Under the pieces are notes generated by a model. The model saw nothing but the letters and a program-made list of their open reading frames with translations. It did no database searches and was not told where the DNA came from. A stretch of DNA of 64,000 bases from Halomonas sp. KG2 (GTDB taxonomy: Bacteria; Pseudomonadota; Gammaproteobacteria; Pseudomonadales; Halomonadaceae): positions 930,001 through 994,000 of the forward strand of contig CP098528.1 of the NCBI GenBank assembly GCA_030440445.1, read 5' to 3'. Positions 1 through 7,432 of this stretch are shown in pieces (position 1 is the stretch's first letter; every line of letters begins with the position of its first letter). Position numbers and translations under genes: made by a program.

Positions 1-60
1 TGAAGGGCTGGGTTTTAATTGTTTGGCAAGGCTCGGTAAGCAATGCATGGCCCAGAAAGA

Positions 61-95
61 CAAACGCCGCCTTGTGCTCGACAAGGCGGCGTTTG
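61..95. terminator. Strong hairpin, probable bidirectional terminator
   Basis: A perfect 15-bp inverted repeat (arms 61-75 and 81-95, loop GCTCG) rich in GCCGCC. It lies just after the end of the minus-strand yqaE-like gene, and a pyrimidine-rich tract follows on the minus strand. It may also end a plus-strand gene located left of the window. Confidence 0.75.
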
Positions 96-135
96 TTAAA
101 TCGATGCAAAAAAGAGCATCAGTGCTTCAATATGC

Positions 136-309
136 CTAGTGTTTCAATATGACATAGAAGGCGTGGATGATGCCTGGGATAAAGCCAAACAGCGTGAGAA
201 TGATATTCAGCCAGAAATGTCCTTTGAAACCGACCTCAAAAAACACCCCTAGTGGGGGCAGAATAACGGCAAAGATCATCTTGATCGGGTCAGTTGCGGT
301 AAACGCCAT
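136..309 (-). CDS. YqaE/Pmp3 family small membrane protein
   Basis: A 57-aa ORF beginning MAFTATDPIKMI and ending FYVILKH. It has two hydrophobic segments (about residues 11-26 and 33-54) separated by the short loop EVGFKGHFW. The ILPPLGVF motif followed by LTLFGFIPGIIHAFYV is the hallmark of the YqaE/Pmp3/UPF0057 family of two-helix membrane peptides. Family members are often induced by salt or membrane stress and affect membrane potential in yeast; the role in bacteria is poorly defined. The start is supported by AGGAGG-like purines just upstream (complement of 311-318). A hairpin follows the stop codon, so it is probably monocistronic. A near-perfect palindrome lies about 25 bp upstream. 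Identification is strong, function only general. Confidence 0.9.
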   Translation of the reverse strand: MAFTATDPIKMIFAVILPPLGVFFEVGFKGHFWLNIILTLFGFIPGIIHAFYVILKH

Positions 310-332
310 GCAGCCTCCTTTGCTTATACAGT

Positions 333-353
333 CTGTTTGTTAATAACGAACAG
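333..353. promoter_or_regulatory. 21-bp near-perfect palindrome upstream of the yqaE-like gene
   Basis: CTGTTTGTTAATAACGAACAG pairs 9 of 10 positions about the central A at 343; the only mismatch is T338/G348. It lies 24 bp upstream of the yqaE-like start, where a dimeric regulator could bind. The rest of the 354-bp gap to the next gene contains AT-rich sequence and the 16-bp tandem repeats described separately. No regulator can be named. Confidence 0.4.
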
Positions 354-545
354 GTTAATAACGTAGGTCTCTATAATGTAGATATCAATAACGGTTTTAG
401 TGCTGATTGCTAATGCTGGCCTTTTAGCAACAGTGCGGTTCAGCGATTGAGCGTAACGTAGTCGCAATGATTAAGTTTGGCGAATCAGTGCGACCTAGGT
501 ACGACCTCGTGTTTGGGCTATCGTTCACTTGCTTAGGTAGGCGTA

Positions 546-625
546 TTCAAGAGCTTAGGTTTTCAAGAGCTTAGATTTTCAAGAACTTAGGTTTTCAAAA
601 AATTAGATCTTCAAGAAATTAGGGC
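546..625 (+). repeat. Five imperfect 16-bp tandem repeats
   Basis: Units start at 546, 562, 578, 594 and 610, exactly 16 bp apart, with consensus TTCAAGAGCTTAGGTT. Drift is greatest in the last two units (TTCAAAAAATTAGATC, TTCAAGAAATTAGGGC). The array ends about 38 bp before the start codon of the TonB-dependent receptor, so it lies in its promoter or leader. The period of about 1.5 helical turns would put successive units on alternating faces of the helix. Whether it is a binding array or simple slippage expansion cannot be told. Confidence 0.8.
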
Positions 626-663
626 TGCGAAAGCCCATCGACTACAGATGAATAAGGAACGCC

Positions 664-2712
664 ATGAGTCACTATCTACCGTCATCACTGCTGCTCGCGA
701 GCGTTGTTCTAGCCAGCCCTGTGTGGGCGCAGGCGCCCGGCGGTGAAGATGCGGTACTGCCTACAGTAGAGGTGAGCGCTCCGCGCTTAGCCCGCGAGCT
801 GTATGCCACACCAGCGGCCGTTTCTACCTTGGAGAGCGAAGAAATTGCCCAAGGTCAGCAACGGGTGAGGTTGGATGAAGCGCTTAACCGAGTACCGGGG
901 GTGTTTTTACAAAACCGCGATAACTTCGCCCAAGGGCAACGCATTGCTATTCGCGGCTTTGGCGCGCGTGCTCCATTTGGTGTGCGTGGGATTACCGTTA
1001 TGGTAGATGGCATTCCATACACACTTCCGGATGGTCAAGCGCAGTTGGATGCCATTGATTTAGACAGTGCCGAGCGTATTGAGGTGATTCGCGGGCCGTC
1101 TTCAGTGCTTTACGGTAATGCGGCTGGCGGAGTGATTGATGTGACCACTGCAGATGGGCGTGATAATCCTGGTACACGGCTGCGGATGGGCGCAGGTAGT
1201 GATGGCTATCAAAAAGTGGCACTGCAAAATGGCGGTGTACAGGGCGATTGGTCGCACCATATCAGTCTGACGGCGCTTAACGTTGATGGTTATCGTGAAC
1301 AAAGTTCAACCGAGAAGTATTTGCTGAATGCAAAGTTGCGTCGAGAACTCGGCAGTGGGCGGGCGGTTACTGCGATTATTAATCTGCTGGAGAACCCCCG
1401 TTCGGAAGATCCCGGTGCACTTAATGCCCGTGAAGTTGCCGCTGGGCGCGATCAGGCTGCGCCCAATTCGCTAGCGCTAGATGCTGGGCAAAACGTCGAT
1501 CAGCAGCTGTTGGGTCTGCAATACGAAGACTTAGCGGCAGGGGATGGTGAGCTGTATCTCAAGGGCTTAATTGCTCAGCGTAGCTTTGAACAGCAGCTTC
1601 CATTTGTGGGCAGTAGTCGTTTGGGTTATCAGCGGGACTATATGGGCGCAAGCGCTGAATACCATCACGAGGTGGCGTTAGGGAGCCTGCCGCTGAGTTA
1701 TATCGTTGGGGTGGATGTGGCGCGCCAAGAGGATGAGCGTTTTCGTAATAATGTCGATGCCCAGGGAGTAGTTGGCGAGCAGTTAGCGGATGAAACCCAA
1801 ACTGCGGCGTCCGCTGGCGTGTTTGCCCAAGGGGATTTAGCGCTCTCGGAACAGGTCACGCTCTCGTTGGGCGCGCGATATGACCGGGTGGCGCTAGACG
1901 TCGACGATACGTTTCTTGATGACGGAGATCAAAGCGGGAAGCGTACCTTTAACGAGTGGAGTGGCTCGGCGGGGCTAAGCTATCGCTATCGTCCGCAGCA
2001 CCAAGCGTATATTAATACCGGCACCGCGTTTGAGACACCCACGTTTTCTGAGTTTGCCAACCCGGCTGGCGGTGGCTTTAACCCTGCTGTTGAGCCGCAA
2101 AAAGCATGGAATCGCGAAATAGGGTTGCGTGGCTACATTGAGCCGTTGGCGATGGATTACGATCTCGCACTATTTTCGGTCCGCGTTCGCGATGAGTTGG
2201 TGCCGTATGATGAGGGTGGTCGTACCTTCTATCAGAATGCAGGTGACACAAATCGCGATGGCCTAGAGCTGGCGCTGGGCTGGCAGCTTGCCGACCAGTG
2301 GCGTCTGGATAGCGCTTTAACCCTCGCGCGTTATGAATTCGATAAGTTTGCAACACCTAGTGAACGCTTTGATGGCAACCGGATTCCTGGATTGCCAGAG
2401 CAAACGTGGGTCAATCAATTAACCTGGGAAAACCTTGATCAGCGTTTCGTCACGTTGGAAACCGAATACATCGGTGATTTAGTAGCGGATAACGCTAATG
2501 CGACGGAGGTAGATAGCTATTGGCTGCTCAACCTCCGGGTAGGTGATGGTTGGCAGTTAAGTGAAGGTACGCGACTAAGTGCTTATCTTGGTCTGCGCAA
2601 TCTGCTTGATGAAGAGCACTATGCCAATGTGCGCTTAAACGGCACCTTTGGCCGCTTTTATGAGCCAGCCCCAGGGCGAAGTGTTTATGGCGGCGTGGAG
2701 TTGAGTTTTTAA
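664..2712 (+). CDS. pqqU: TonB-dependent outer-membrane receptor, PqqU/YncD type
   Basis: A 682-aa outer-membrane receptor. The first ~22 residues are a signal peptide ending VWAQA. A plug domain follows (about residues 40-165), with IAIRGFGARAPFGVRGI, VMVDGIPYTLPDGQ and EVIRGPSSVLYGNAAGGVIDV; the rest is the 22-stranded barrel, ending in GRFYEPAPGRSVYGGVELSF with C-terminal Phe. The plug and C-terminal segments closely resemble E. coli YncD, now named PqqU, a TonB-dependent transporter for pyrroloquinoline quinone (recalled, not searched). The neighbour on the other strand is a PQQ-dependent glucose dehydrogenase, which fits PQQ import. The start has AAGGA upstream. A shared bidirectional terminator separates the two genes. 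Other ligands, such as siderophores, cannot be excluded from sequence alone. Confidence 0.85.
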   Translation: MSHYLPSSLLLASVVLASPVWAQAPGGEDAVLPTVEVSAPRLARELYATPAAVSTLESEEIAQGQQRVRLDEALNRVPGVFLQNRDNFAQGQRIAIRGFGARAPFGVRGITVMVDGIPYTLPDGQAQLDAIDLDSAERIEVIRGPSSVLYGNAAGGVIDVTTADGRDNPGTRLRMGAGSDGYQKVALQNGGVQGDWSHHISLTALNVDGYREQSSTEKYLLNAKLRRELGSGRAVTAIINLLENPRSEDPGALNAREVAAGRDQAAPNSLALDAGQNVDQQLLGLQYEDLAAGDGELYLKGLIAQRSFEQQLPFVGSSRLGYQRDYMGASAEYHHEVALGSLPLSYIVGVDVARQEDERFRNNVDAQGVVGEQLADETQTAASAGVFAQGDLALSEQVTLSLGARYDRVALDVDDTFLDDGDQSGKRTFNEWSGSAGLSYRYRPQHQAYINTGTAFETPTFSEFANPAGGGFNPAVEPQKAWNREIGLRGYIEPLAMDYDLALFSVRVRDELVPYDEGGRTFYQNAGDTNRDGLELALGWQLADQWRLDSALTLARYEFDKFATPSERFDGNRIPGLPEQTWVNQLTWENLDQRFVTLETEYIGDLVADNANATEVDSYWLLNLRVGDGWQLSEGTRLSAYLGLRNLLDEEHYANVRLNGTFGRFYEPAPGRSVYGGVELSF

Positions 2713-2731
2713 TCAGCAGAGGCTCCCTAGC

Positions 2732-2768
2732 AAAAAAAACGGGCGACCCATTGGGTCGCCCGTTTTTG
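2732..2768. terminator. Bidirectional intrinsic terminator
   Basis: A GC-rich stem ACGGGCGACCCA / TGGGTCGCCCGT is flanked by A-tract on the left and T-tract on the right. It can therefore act in both directions between the convergent receptor and glucose dehydrogenase genes. Confidence 0.9.
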
Positions 2769-2791
2769 TTCGTCGCTACGCTAAGTGATGG

Positions 2792-5269
2792 CTATTCCGG
2801 TAAAGCGTAACCAATCACGTAGTCACCCATTTTGGTGCCGAAGGTGCCGTGACCACCGGCGGTAACGACCACATACTGGCGGTCATCTGCGCCGGTGTAA
2901 GTCATCGGCGTTGCTTGGCCGCCGGCAGGCAAGCGAGCTTTATACAGCTCTTCGCCAGTGGTGATGTCGTAGCCGCGCAGGTATTGATCCAGTGTGCCGC
3001 TTAGGAAGGAAACGCCACCCGCAGTGGTTAGCGGGCCACCCAGCGCAGGGACGCCGACGTTCAGACCAATCGGCAGATCAAAGGGCATGCTGTCGCGGGT
3101 GGTGCCATTGTGGTGCTTCCACACAACTTCGTTACTTTGCAGGTCGATTCCTGCCACATCCCCCCAAGAGGGTGCTTGGCAGGGAAGGCCGAGCACTGAC
3201 AGCAGCGGGCCGAGTTCTACTGCGTAAGGGGCACCCGTGTTGGGCTGCAGGCCTTGCTCGCTAGCTGAGCCTTGGCCATCCTCAACTTCATCACGTGGAA
3301 TCAGCTTGGAAACAAACGCTAAGTACTTCGCGCCGGTAAACAGTGCTTGGCGTTCTGGGTCTACCGCAACACCACCCCAGTTCATCACCCCAACGTTGCC
3401 AGGGTAGATAATGCTGCCTTCCAGCGAAGGCGGTGTGTACTGGCCTTCATAGCGCAGCGAGAGGAATTGGATGCGGCACATCATCTGATCAAAGGGTGAT
3501 GCGCCCCACATGTCGCGCTCGGTAAGCGGCGGTGGTAGCAAATTCAGTGCTGAGCGAGGTTGGGTTTCTGCCGTCCAGTCGCCTTCAATAGCACCTTGAG
3601 GGGCGGGCACTTCTTCAATGGGCACAATCGGCTCGCCGGTCTCACGGTTTAACACATACAAGCTGCCTTGTTTAGTGGGCTGAATGACGGCTGGCTGGGT
3701 GCCATCTGCTGTTGCCAAGTCAATCAATACGGGCTGTGCAGGTGTGTCCATGTCCCACAAGTCGTGGTGTACAAACTGGTACACCCAGGCCACTTGGCCG
3801 TCGTTCAAATTAAGCGCTACTAGCCCGGCACTAAAGGTCTCATCATTTTCAGAGCGGTTAGCGCCGTACTGGTCTGGCGTAGCGTTACCCATGGGCAGGT
3901 AAACGAGGCCAAGCTCTTCATCGGCGCTAATCGGCGCCCACACATTGGGTGAGTTACGCGTGTAAGTCTCGCCCTCTTCTAATGGTGCGGTGTCTTCAGG
4001 GTTGCCGCTGTCCCAGTTCCACACTAGTCCGCCAGTATGTACGTCGAAGGCGCGTATAACGCCAGAGGGTTCGTCGGTTGAGCTGTTGTCGGTAACGTGG
4101 CCACCCAAAATTACTAAGTCTTCAGTGACAGTCGCAGGCGATGTCGAGTAATAGCCTCCTGGGCTAAACTCGCCAATATTGTTCGTCAGGTCGATCTCAC
4201 CGTTTTCGCCGAAACTTTCACAGCGCTCCCCGGTATCGGCGTTGAGTGCAATCAGGCGGGCATCGGCGGTGGGTAGGTAAAGCCTGCGTGGGCACATGAC
4301 ATCGGTGGCGCTTAACAGCTCAGACGTGGAGTCTTCTTCTGAGGTGAGCGAGAAGGAGAGGTCGAGTTCAAACTGACTGCCATCGGCATACAGTGTTGGT
4401 TTATCGATGGTGGAATCTTCAGTACTGCTGGAATAATTAGCCGCATCATAATACGCCAAGCCGCGGCAGGTCATATGTGCCCAACCGGAAAAGTCGTCTG
4501 CGCCCATGGTGCTAATGTTGGGATCAAACGCCCACAGGGTTTCGCCGGTTTCGGGCGACAGTGCCATCGCACGGCTGTGCGATGTACAAATATAAAGGCT
4601 ATCGTTGACCTTTAACGGCGTGTTTTGGTTGGTGATTTCAGGCGGTGCATTGGGGCCGGGTTCATCACCGGTTTGAATACGCCACACCTCTTCCAGTTCG
4701 CCTATATTTTCGGGAGTAATCTGACTAAGCGAGGAGTAGTGCGTCCCTGCATTAGTGCCGCCGTAGGCAGGCCAGTCATCGCCTGCAGCCTGGGCTGGGT
4801 TAACCTCTTTATTATTGGCAGACTCCATCGTGCCTGCCACAGTACCTGGATAGGTGAATTGACTAGCAATTGCCACAATAATCGCTGCGACAATGCTTGC
4901 CACTAGCGCTAGGCTGCCGCCGCGTGAATGTAGCGGTTTGCGCCACCAGGGAAGCAGTAAAATGATGCCAATTAAACAGACAATGGCAACCCTGGGGACC
5001 AGCTGCCACCAGTCTAAGCCAACTTCCCAGAGTGCCCATAGCAGCGTTGCAAAAAGTACCGCTGCATAAAGCCATAAGGCTATGCCTTTGCGCATTGCCA
5101 GCAGTACACCGACAACAAAAATACTGACCCCAGCGATTAAGTAGTAAGCGCTACCACCTAAACTAAGCAGCTTAGCGCCGCCAATGGTCAGTGCAACACC
5201 AGCTACCGCGAGTAGCAGGCCAAGCAGTAGCGCTGGCCATTTGCCGTGGGCACGCGTGTGTCCATCCAT
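2792..5269 (-). CDS. gcd: Membrane-bound PQQ-dependent glucose dehydrogenase
   Basis: An 825-aa quinoprotein. The N-terminal ~150 residues hold five hydrophobic helices (for example LLLGLLLAVAGVALTIGG). They anchor the enzyme in the inner membrane and in this family carry the ubiquinone site. From about residue 163 (DDWPAYGGTNAGTHYSSL) comes the periplasmic beta-propeller that binds PQQ and a divalent cation, with segments such as TCRGLAYYD, SPATVTEDLVILGG and HHDLWDMDTPAQPVL. Members oxidise glucose to gluconolactone in the periplasm and feed electrons to ubiquinone. The length matches E. coli Gcd (~796 aa). The start at 5269 was chosen over an in-frame codon 66 bp upstream because an AGGGG site precedes it and the hydrophobic N-terminus then begins normally. 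No pqq biosynthesis genes are in the window. Confidence 0.9.
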   Translation of the reverse strand: MDGHTRAHGKWPALLLGLLLAVAGVALTIGGAKLLSLGGSAYYLIAGVSIFVVGVLLAMRKGIALWLYAAVLFATLLWALWEVGLDWWQLVPRVAIVCLIGIILLLPWWRKPLHSRGGSLALVASIVAAIIVAIASQFTYPGTVAGTMESANNKEVNPAQAAGDDWPAYGGTNAGTHYSSLSQITPENIGELEEVWRIQTGDEPGPNAPPEITNQNTPLKVNDSLYICTSHSRAMALSPETGETLWAFDPNISTMGADDFSGWAHMTCRGLAYYDAANYSSSTEDSTIDKPTLYADGSQFELDLSFSLTSEEDSTSELLSATDVMCPRRLYLPTADARLIALNADTGERCESFGENGEIDLTNNIGEFSPGGYYSTSPATVTEDLVILGGHVTDNSSTDEPSGVIRAFDVHTGGLVWNWDSGNPEDTAPLEEGETYTRNSPNVWAPISADEELGLVYLPMGNATPDQYGANRSENDETFSAGLVALNLNDGQVAWVYQFVHHDLWDMDTPAQPVLIDLATADGTQPAVIQPTKQGSLYVLNRETGEPIVPIEEVPAPQGAIEGDWTAETQPRSALNLLPPPLTERDMWGASPFDQMMCRIQFLSLRYEGQYTPPSLEGSIIYPGNVGVMNWGGVAVDPERQALFTGAKYLAFVSKLIPRDEVEDGQGSASEQGLQPNTGAPYAVELGPLLSVLGLPCQAPSWGDVAGIDLQSNEVVWKHHNGTTRDSMPFDLPIGLNVGVPALGGPLTTAGGVSFLSGTLDQYLRGYDITTGEELYKARLPAGGQATPMTYTGADDRQYVVVTAGGHGTFGTKMGDYVIGYALPE

Positions 5270-5449
5270 GAGAAAACCCCTATTAACAACGAATTGAAGC
5301 CGCTTGGTAAAATTAGAAAAGCGACAGATCTGCAACGTGCCCTAACCCATTGGCAGTGATGATGGGTTAAAACACACATTGATTATGGGTAATTTTAATA
5401 ATCAATTCACTTTTGGTCTAATAATTTGCTTGCTAAGTAGTGCTGCAAA

Positions 5450-5483
5450 CCAAAAAGCCGCGCCTGTTACCGTGGCGCGGCTT
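5450..5483 (-). terminator. Intrinsic terminator of the CurA-like gene
   Basis: A perfect 10-bp stem AAGCCGCGCC / GGCGCGGCTT (5455-5464 and 5474-5483) with a 9-nt loop. On the minus strand it is followed by TTTTTGG, so it ends transcription of the reductase gene before the glucose dehydrogenase start region. Confidence 0.8.
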
Positions 5484-5542
5484 GTTATTGAGGTAGGAAA
5501 TAGTGAGGTAGCAATGTGGGGTTAACTTGACGTAAGCATGGC

Positions 5543-6547
5543 TTAGTCAGTGAGCTTCACCAGCATTTTGCCGGTGTTGCCCCCTTCAAAAAGCGCTAAA
5601 AAGGCATCCGGTGTGCTTTCAAGACCCTCTTTGACGGTTTCTTTATAGGCTATATTGCCTTTCGCTACCTGAGGAGAGACTTCGTTGAGGAAGTAGCGAT
5701 AGCTAGACCAGTGATCGGCAACAATAAATCCCTGCATCTTAGCTTTGCGTACCACCAACTGGGAAAGGTTGCTCGGCCCTGGTGCCGGTGCTTCGGCGTT
5801 ATAGCTGTCAATCATGCCGCATACAGCAATGCGTGCACCGTCATTGAGTTGACTTAGCGCTGCTTCTAAGCAGATACCACCAACGTTCTCAAAATACACG
5901 TCAATGCCATTAGGGCTAGCAAGCTTAACAGCGTCGCTGAGTTCCTGTGCACTTCGGCCTTGGTAGCTAACCGGCTCAACGCCCAATGATTCAAGCCATG
6001 CAAGCTTGTGGGCAGCCCCAGCAATGCCAACCACGTGGCAACCTTTGGCTTTCGCCAGCTGTACAGCAAGCGAGCCAACAGCACCACTGGCAGCGCTTAC
6101 CAGTACATTGTCGCTAGGTTTACACTCGGCAATAAGGTTCAAGCCTGTCCATGCCGTCATACCTGGCATGCCCAATACACCTAGATATGCTTGTTCTGGT
6201 ACGTCACTGTCTGGTAACGCAGTGACACTGTCGCCTGACACCTGCGCGATATCCCGCCAGCCGCCCATGTGGCTGACTTTATCGCCTTCCTTAATGGTTG
6301 GGTGGTTAGACGCAATGACCTCGCCAATTGCGCCACCTTCCATCGGCTTGCCCAGCTCAAAAGGGGCGACATAGGTGCGTACCCCTGTCATTCGTCCACG
6401 CATATATGGATCAACGGACAGCCAATGGTTGCGAACCCTGACTTCACCTTCGTCAAGATCGGGAAGTTCCTGACTTTCCAGTGAAAATAGTTCGCGTTTA
6501 GGTAAGCCGGTGGGGTAATTCGTTAAGGTAAAAAAGCGAGATTGCAT
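5543..6547 (-). CDS. NADP-dependent MDR-family reductase, CurA-like
   Basis: A 334-aa medium-chain dehydrogenase/reductase without the zinc-binding residues. The N-terminal half contains VRNHWLSVDPYMRGRM, typical of the CurA / leukotriene B4 12-hydroxydehydrogenase branch. The cofactor domain has VLVSAASGAVGSLAVQLAKAKG, the AxxGxxG nucleotide loop, followed by VVGIAG and a GKMLVKL C-terminus. Such enzymes reduce activated C=C bonds in enones with NADPH; the physiological substrate is usually unknown. The start at 6547 was chosen because GGAGG sits 7 nt upstream; a longer reading frame lacks this. The gene is monocistronic with its own terminator. E. coli curA (yncB) is a near neighbour of yncD, so its presence beside a YncD-like receptor may be conserved context or chance. 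Confidence 0.85.
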   Translation of the reverse strand: MQSRFFTLTNYPTGLPKRELFSLESQELPDLDEGEVRVRNHWLSVDPYMRGRMTGVRTYVAPFELGKPMEGGAIGEVIASNHPTIKEGDKVSHMGGWRDIAQVSGDSVTALPDSDVPEQAYLGVLGMPGMTAWTGLNLIAECKPSDNVLVSAASGAVGSLAVQLAKAKGCHVVGIAGAAHKLAWLESLGVEPVSYQGRSAQELSDAVKLASPNGIDVYFENVGGICLEAALSQLNDGARIAVCGMIDSYNAEAPAPGPSNLSQLVVRKAKMQGFIVADHWSSYRYFLNEVSPQVAKGNIAYKETVKEGLESTPDAFLALFEGGNTGKMLVKLTD

Positions 6548-6644
6548 GGGTGCCTCCTGCATGTGTGATTTAAACAAATCTCCTTGCAGCATAGAGACCG
6601 TTAGCGCGCTTTCAAGTTCGTCGAAGAGTTAATTTGCTGTGCAA

Positions 6645-6672
6645 TAAAAAAGCGGCTCTGGTGAGCCGCTTT
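6645..6672 (-). terminator. Intrinsic terminator of the RlpA-like gene
   Basis: A 10-bp stem AAAGCGGCTC / GAGCCGCTTT (6649-6658 and 6663-6672) with a 4-nt loop, followed by a T tract when read on the minus strand. It lies downstream of the RlpA-like gene. Confidence 0.85.
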
Positions 6673-6741
6673 CAATTAAGCTTAATCTTCTTCAACGCTG
6701 TTTGTTTAAGGGGTATCACACACTTGCGGGTGTGTTATCCG

Positions 6742-7116
6742 TTAATCGACCAGGGTGATCATGACGGGGGCAACGCCGCGTCGAATCATGCCGAGTTGGC
6801 GAGCTGCCCGTTTTGATAGGTCAATAATACGTCCCTTAACAAAGGGGCCGCGGTCATTAATCAGTACCTCAACCTCCTGGCCAGTATCAGGGCGGGTAAC
6901 TAGCACCTTGGTGCCAAAAGGAAGCGTTGGATGAGCAGCCGTTAGCGCTTGTTGGTCAAAAGGTACGCCACTGGCTGTAGGGGAACCCTGGAAGCGATCG
7001 CTGTAAAAGGATGCGATTCCCTCTTGAATTTCTGTGGCAAATGCATGACCAGTGGAAAAGAAGGTGAGTAATGCCGCAGCACAGCTCGTGCGGATGAACC
7101 GTTTAGATGCTCCCAT
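6742..7116 (-). CDS. Small RlpA-like double-psi beta-barrel protein
   Basis: A 124-aa exported protein. Residues 1-27 form a signal peptide ending HAFA. Residues ~33-122 form a double-psi beta-barrel of the RlpA type: GIASFYSDRFQGSPTASG, then LTAAHPTLPFGTKVLVTR, VEVLINDRGPF and GRIIDLSKRAARQLGM. The INDRGPF and DLS-AA-L-G motifs are diagnostic. RlpA proteins bind or cleave peptidoglycan denuded of stem peptides near the septum. This copy has no lipobox and no SPOR domain, so it is a minimal soluble periplasmic relative rather than full-length RlpA. It is transcribed alone and ends at a clear terminator. Lytic activity is not shown by the sequence. Confidence 0.85.
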   Translation of the reverse strand: MGASKRFIRTSCAAALLTFFSTGHAFATEIQEGIASFYSDRFQGSPTASGVPFDQQALTAAHPTLPFGTKVLVTRPDTGQEVEVLINDRGPFVKGRIIDLSKRAARQLGMIRRGVAPVMITLVD

Positions 7117-7432
7117 TGGAGTGCCTCAGTTTACATTGTGCCGATTCTTTATGTGTCGGAGTATTTACCGATATCTGCTCCGATAGTAACGTGGTCATTT
7201 TAATACGGCAAGCTTTACGAAGATCGGTGCAATTGGCTTCTAAATTAAGATTTTTTGCAACTTTCTTCAGTGCCGTTGTGATTCAGCAAGTTAACGAAGT
7301 GTGGTCGATGTAACTCGGCGGTGTCATGTGTCTGGTATAAATTTTAGATAAAGGCTCACTTTACTCAGATAGGCATCATATAATTAGCACTCGCTAGGTT
7401 TTACATGTTTGCCAATAAACAAGGATGCACCT
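7117..7432 (+). promoter_or_regulatory. 316-bp divergent intergenic region with a TATAAT box
   Basis: This region separates the minus-strand RlpA-like gene from the plus-strand PPC-repeat gene. A perfect TATAAT lies at 7379-7384, 49 bp upstream of the chosen start of the PPC gene; no good -35 hexamer is spaced correctly in front of it. I see no convincing gene or structured RNA in the rest. Confidence 0.35.

Noticed and set aside
546..625. Possible CRISPR array
   Set aside because: The 16-bp units are directly adjacent with no spacers, and no cas genes are present.
664..6547. Conserved yncB-yncD synteny with E. coli
   Set aside because: A CurA-like and a YncD-like gene are both present, but gcd lies between them and mcbR and yncE are missing; common descent of the arrangement cannot be argued from this window.
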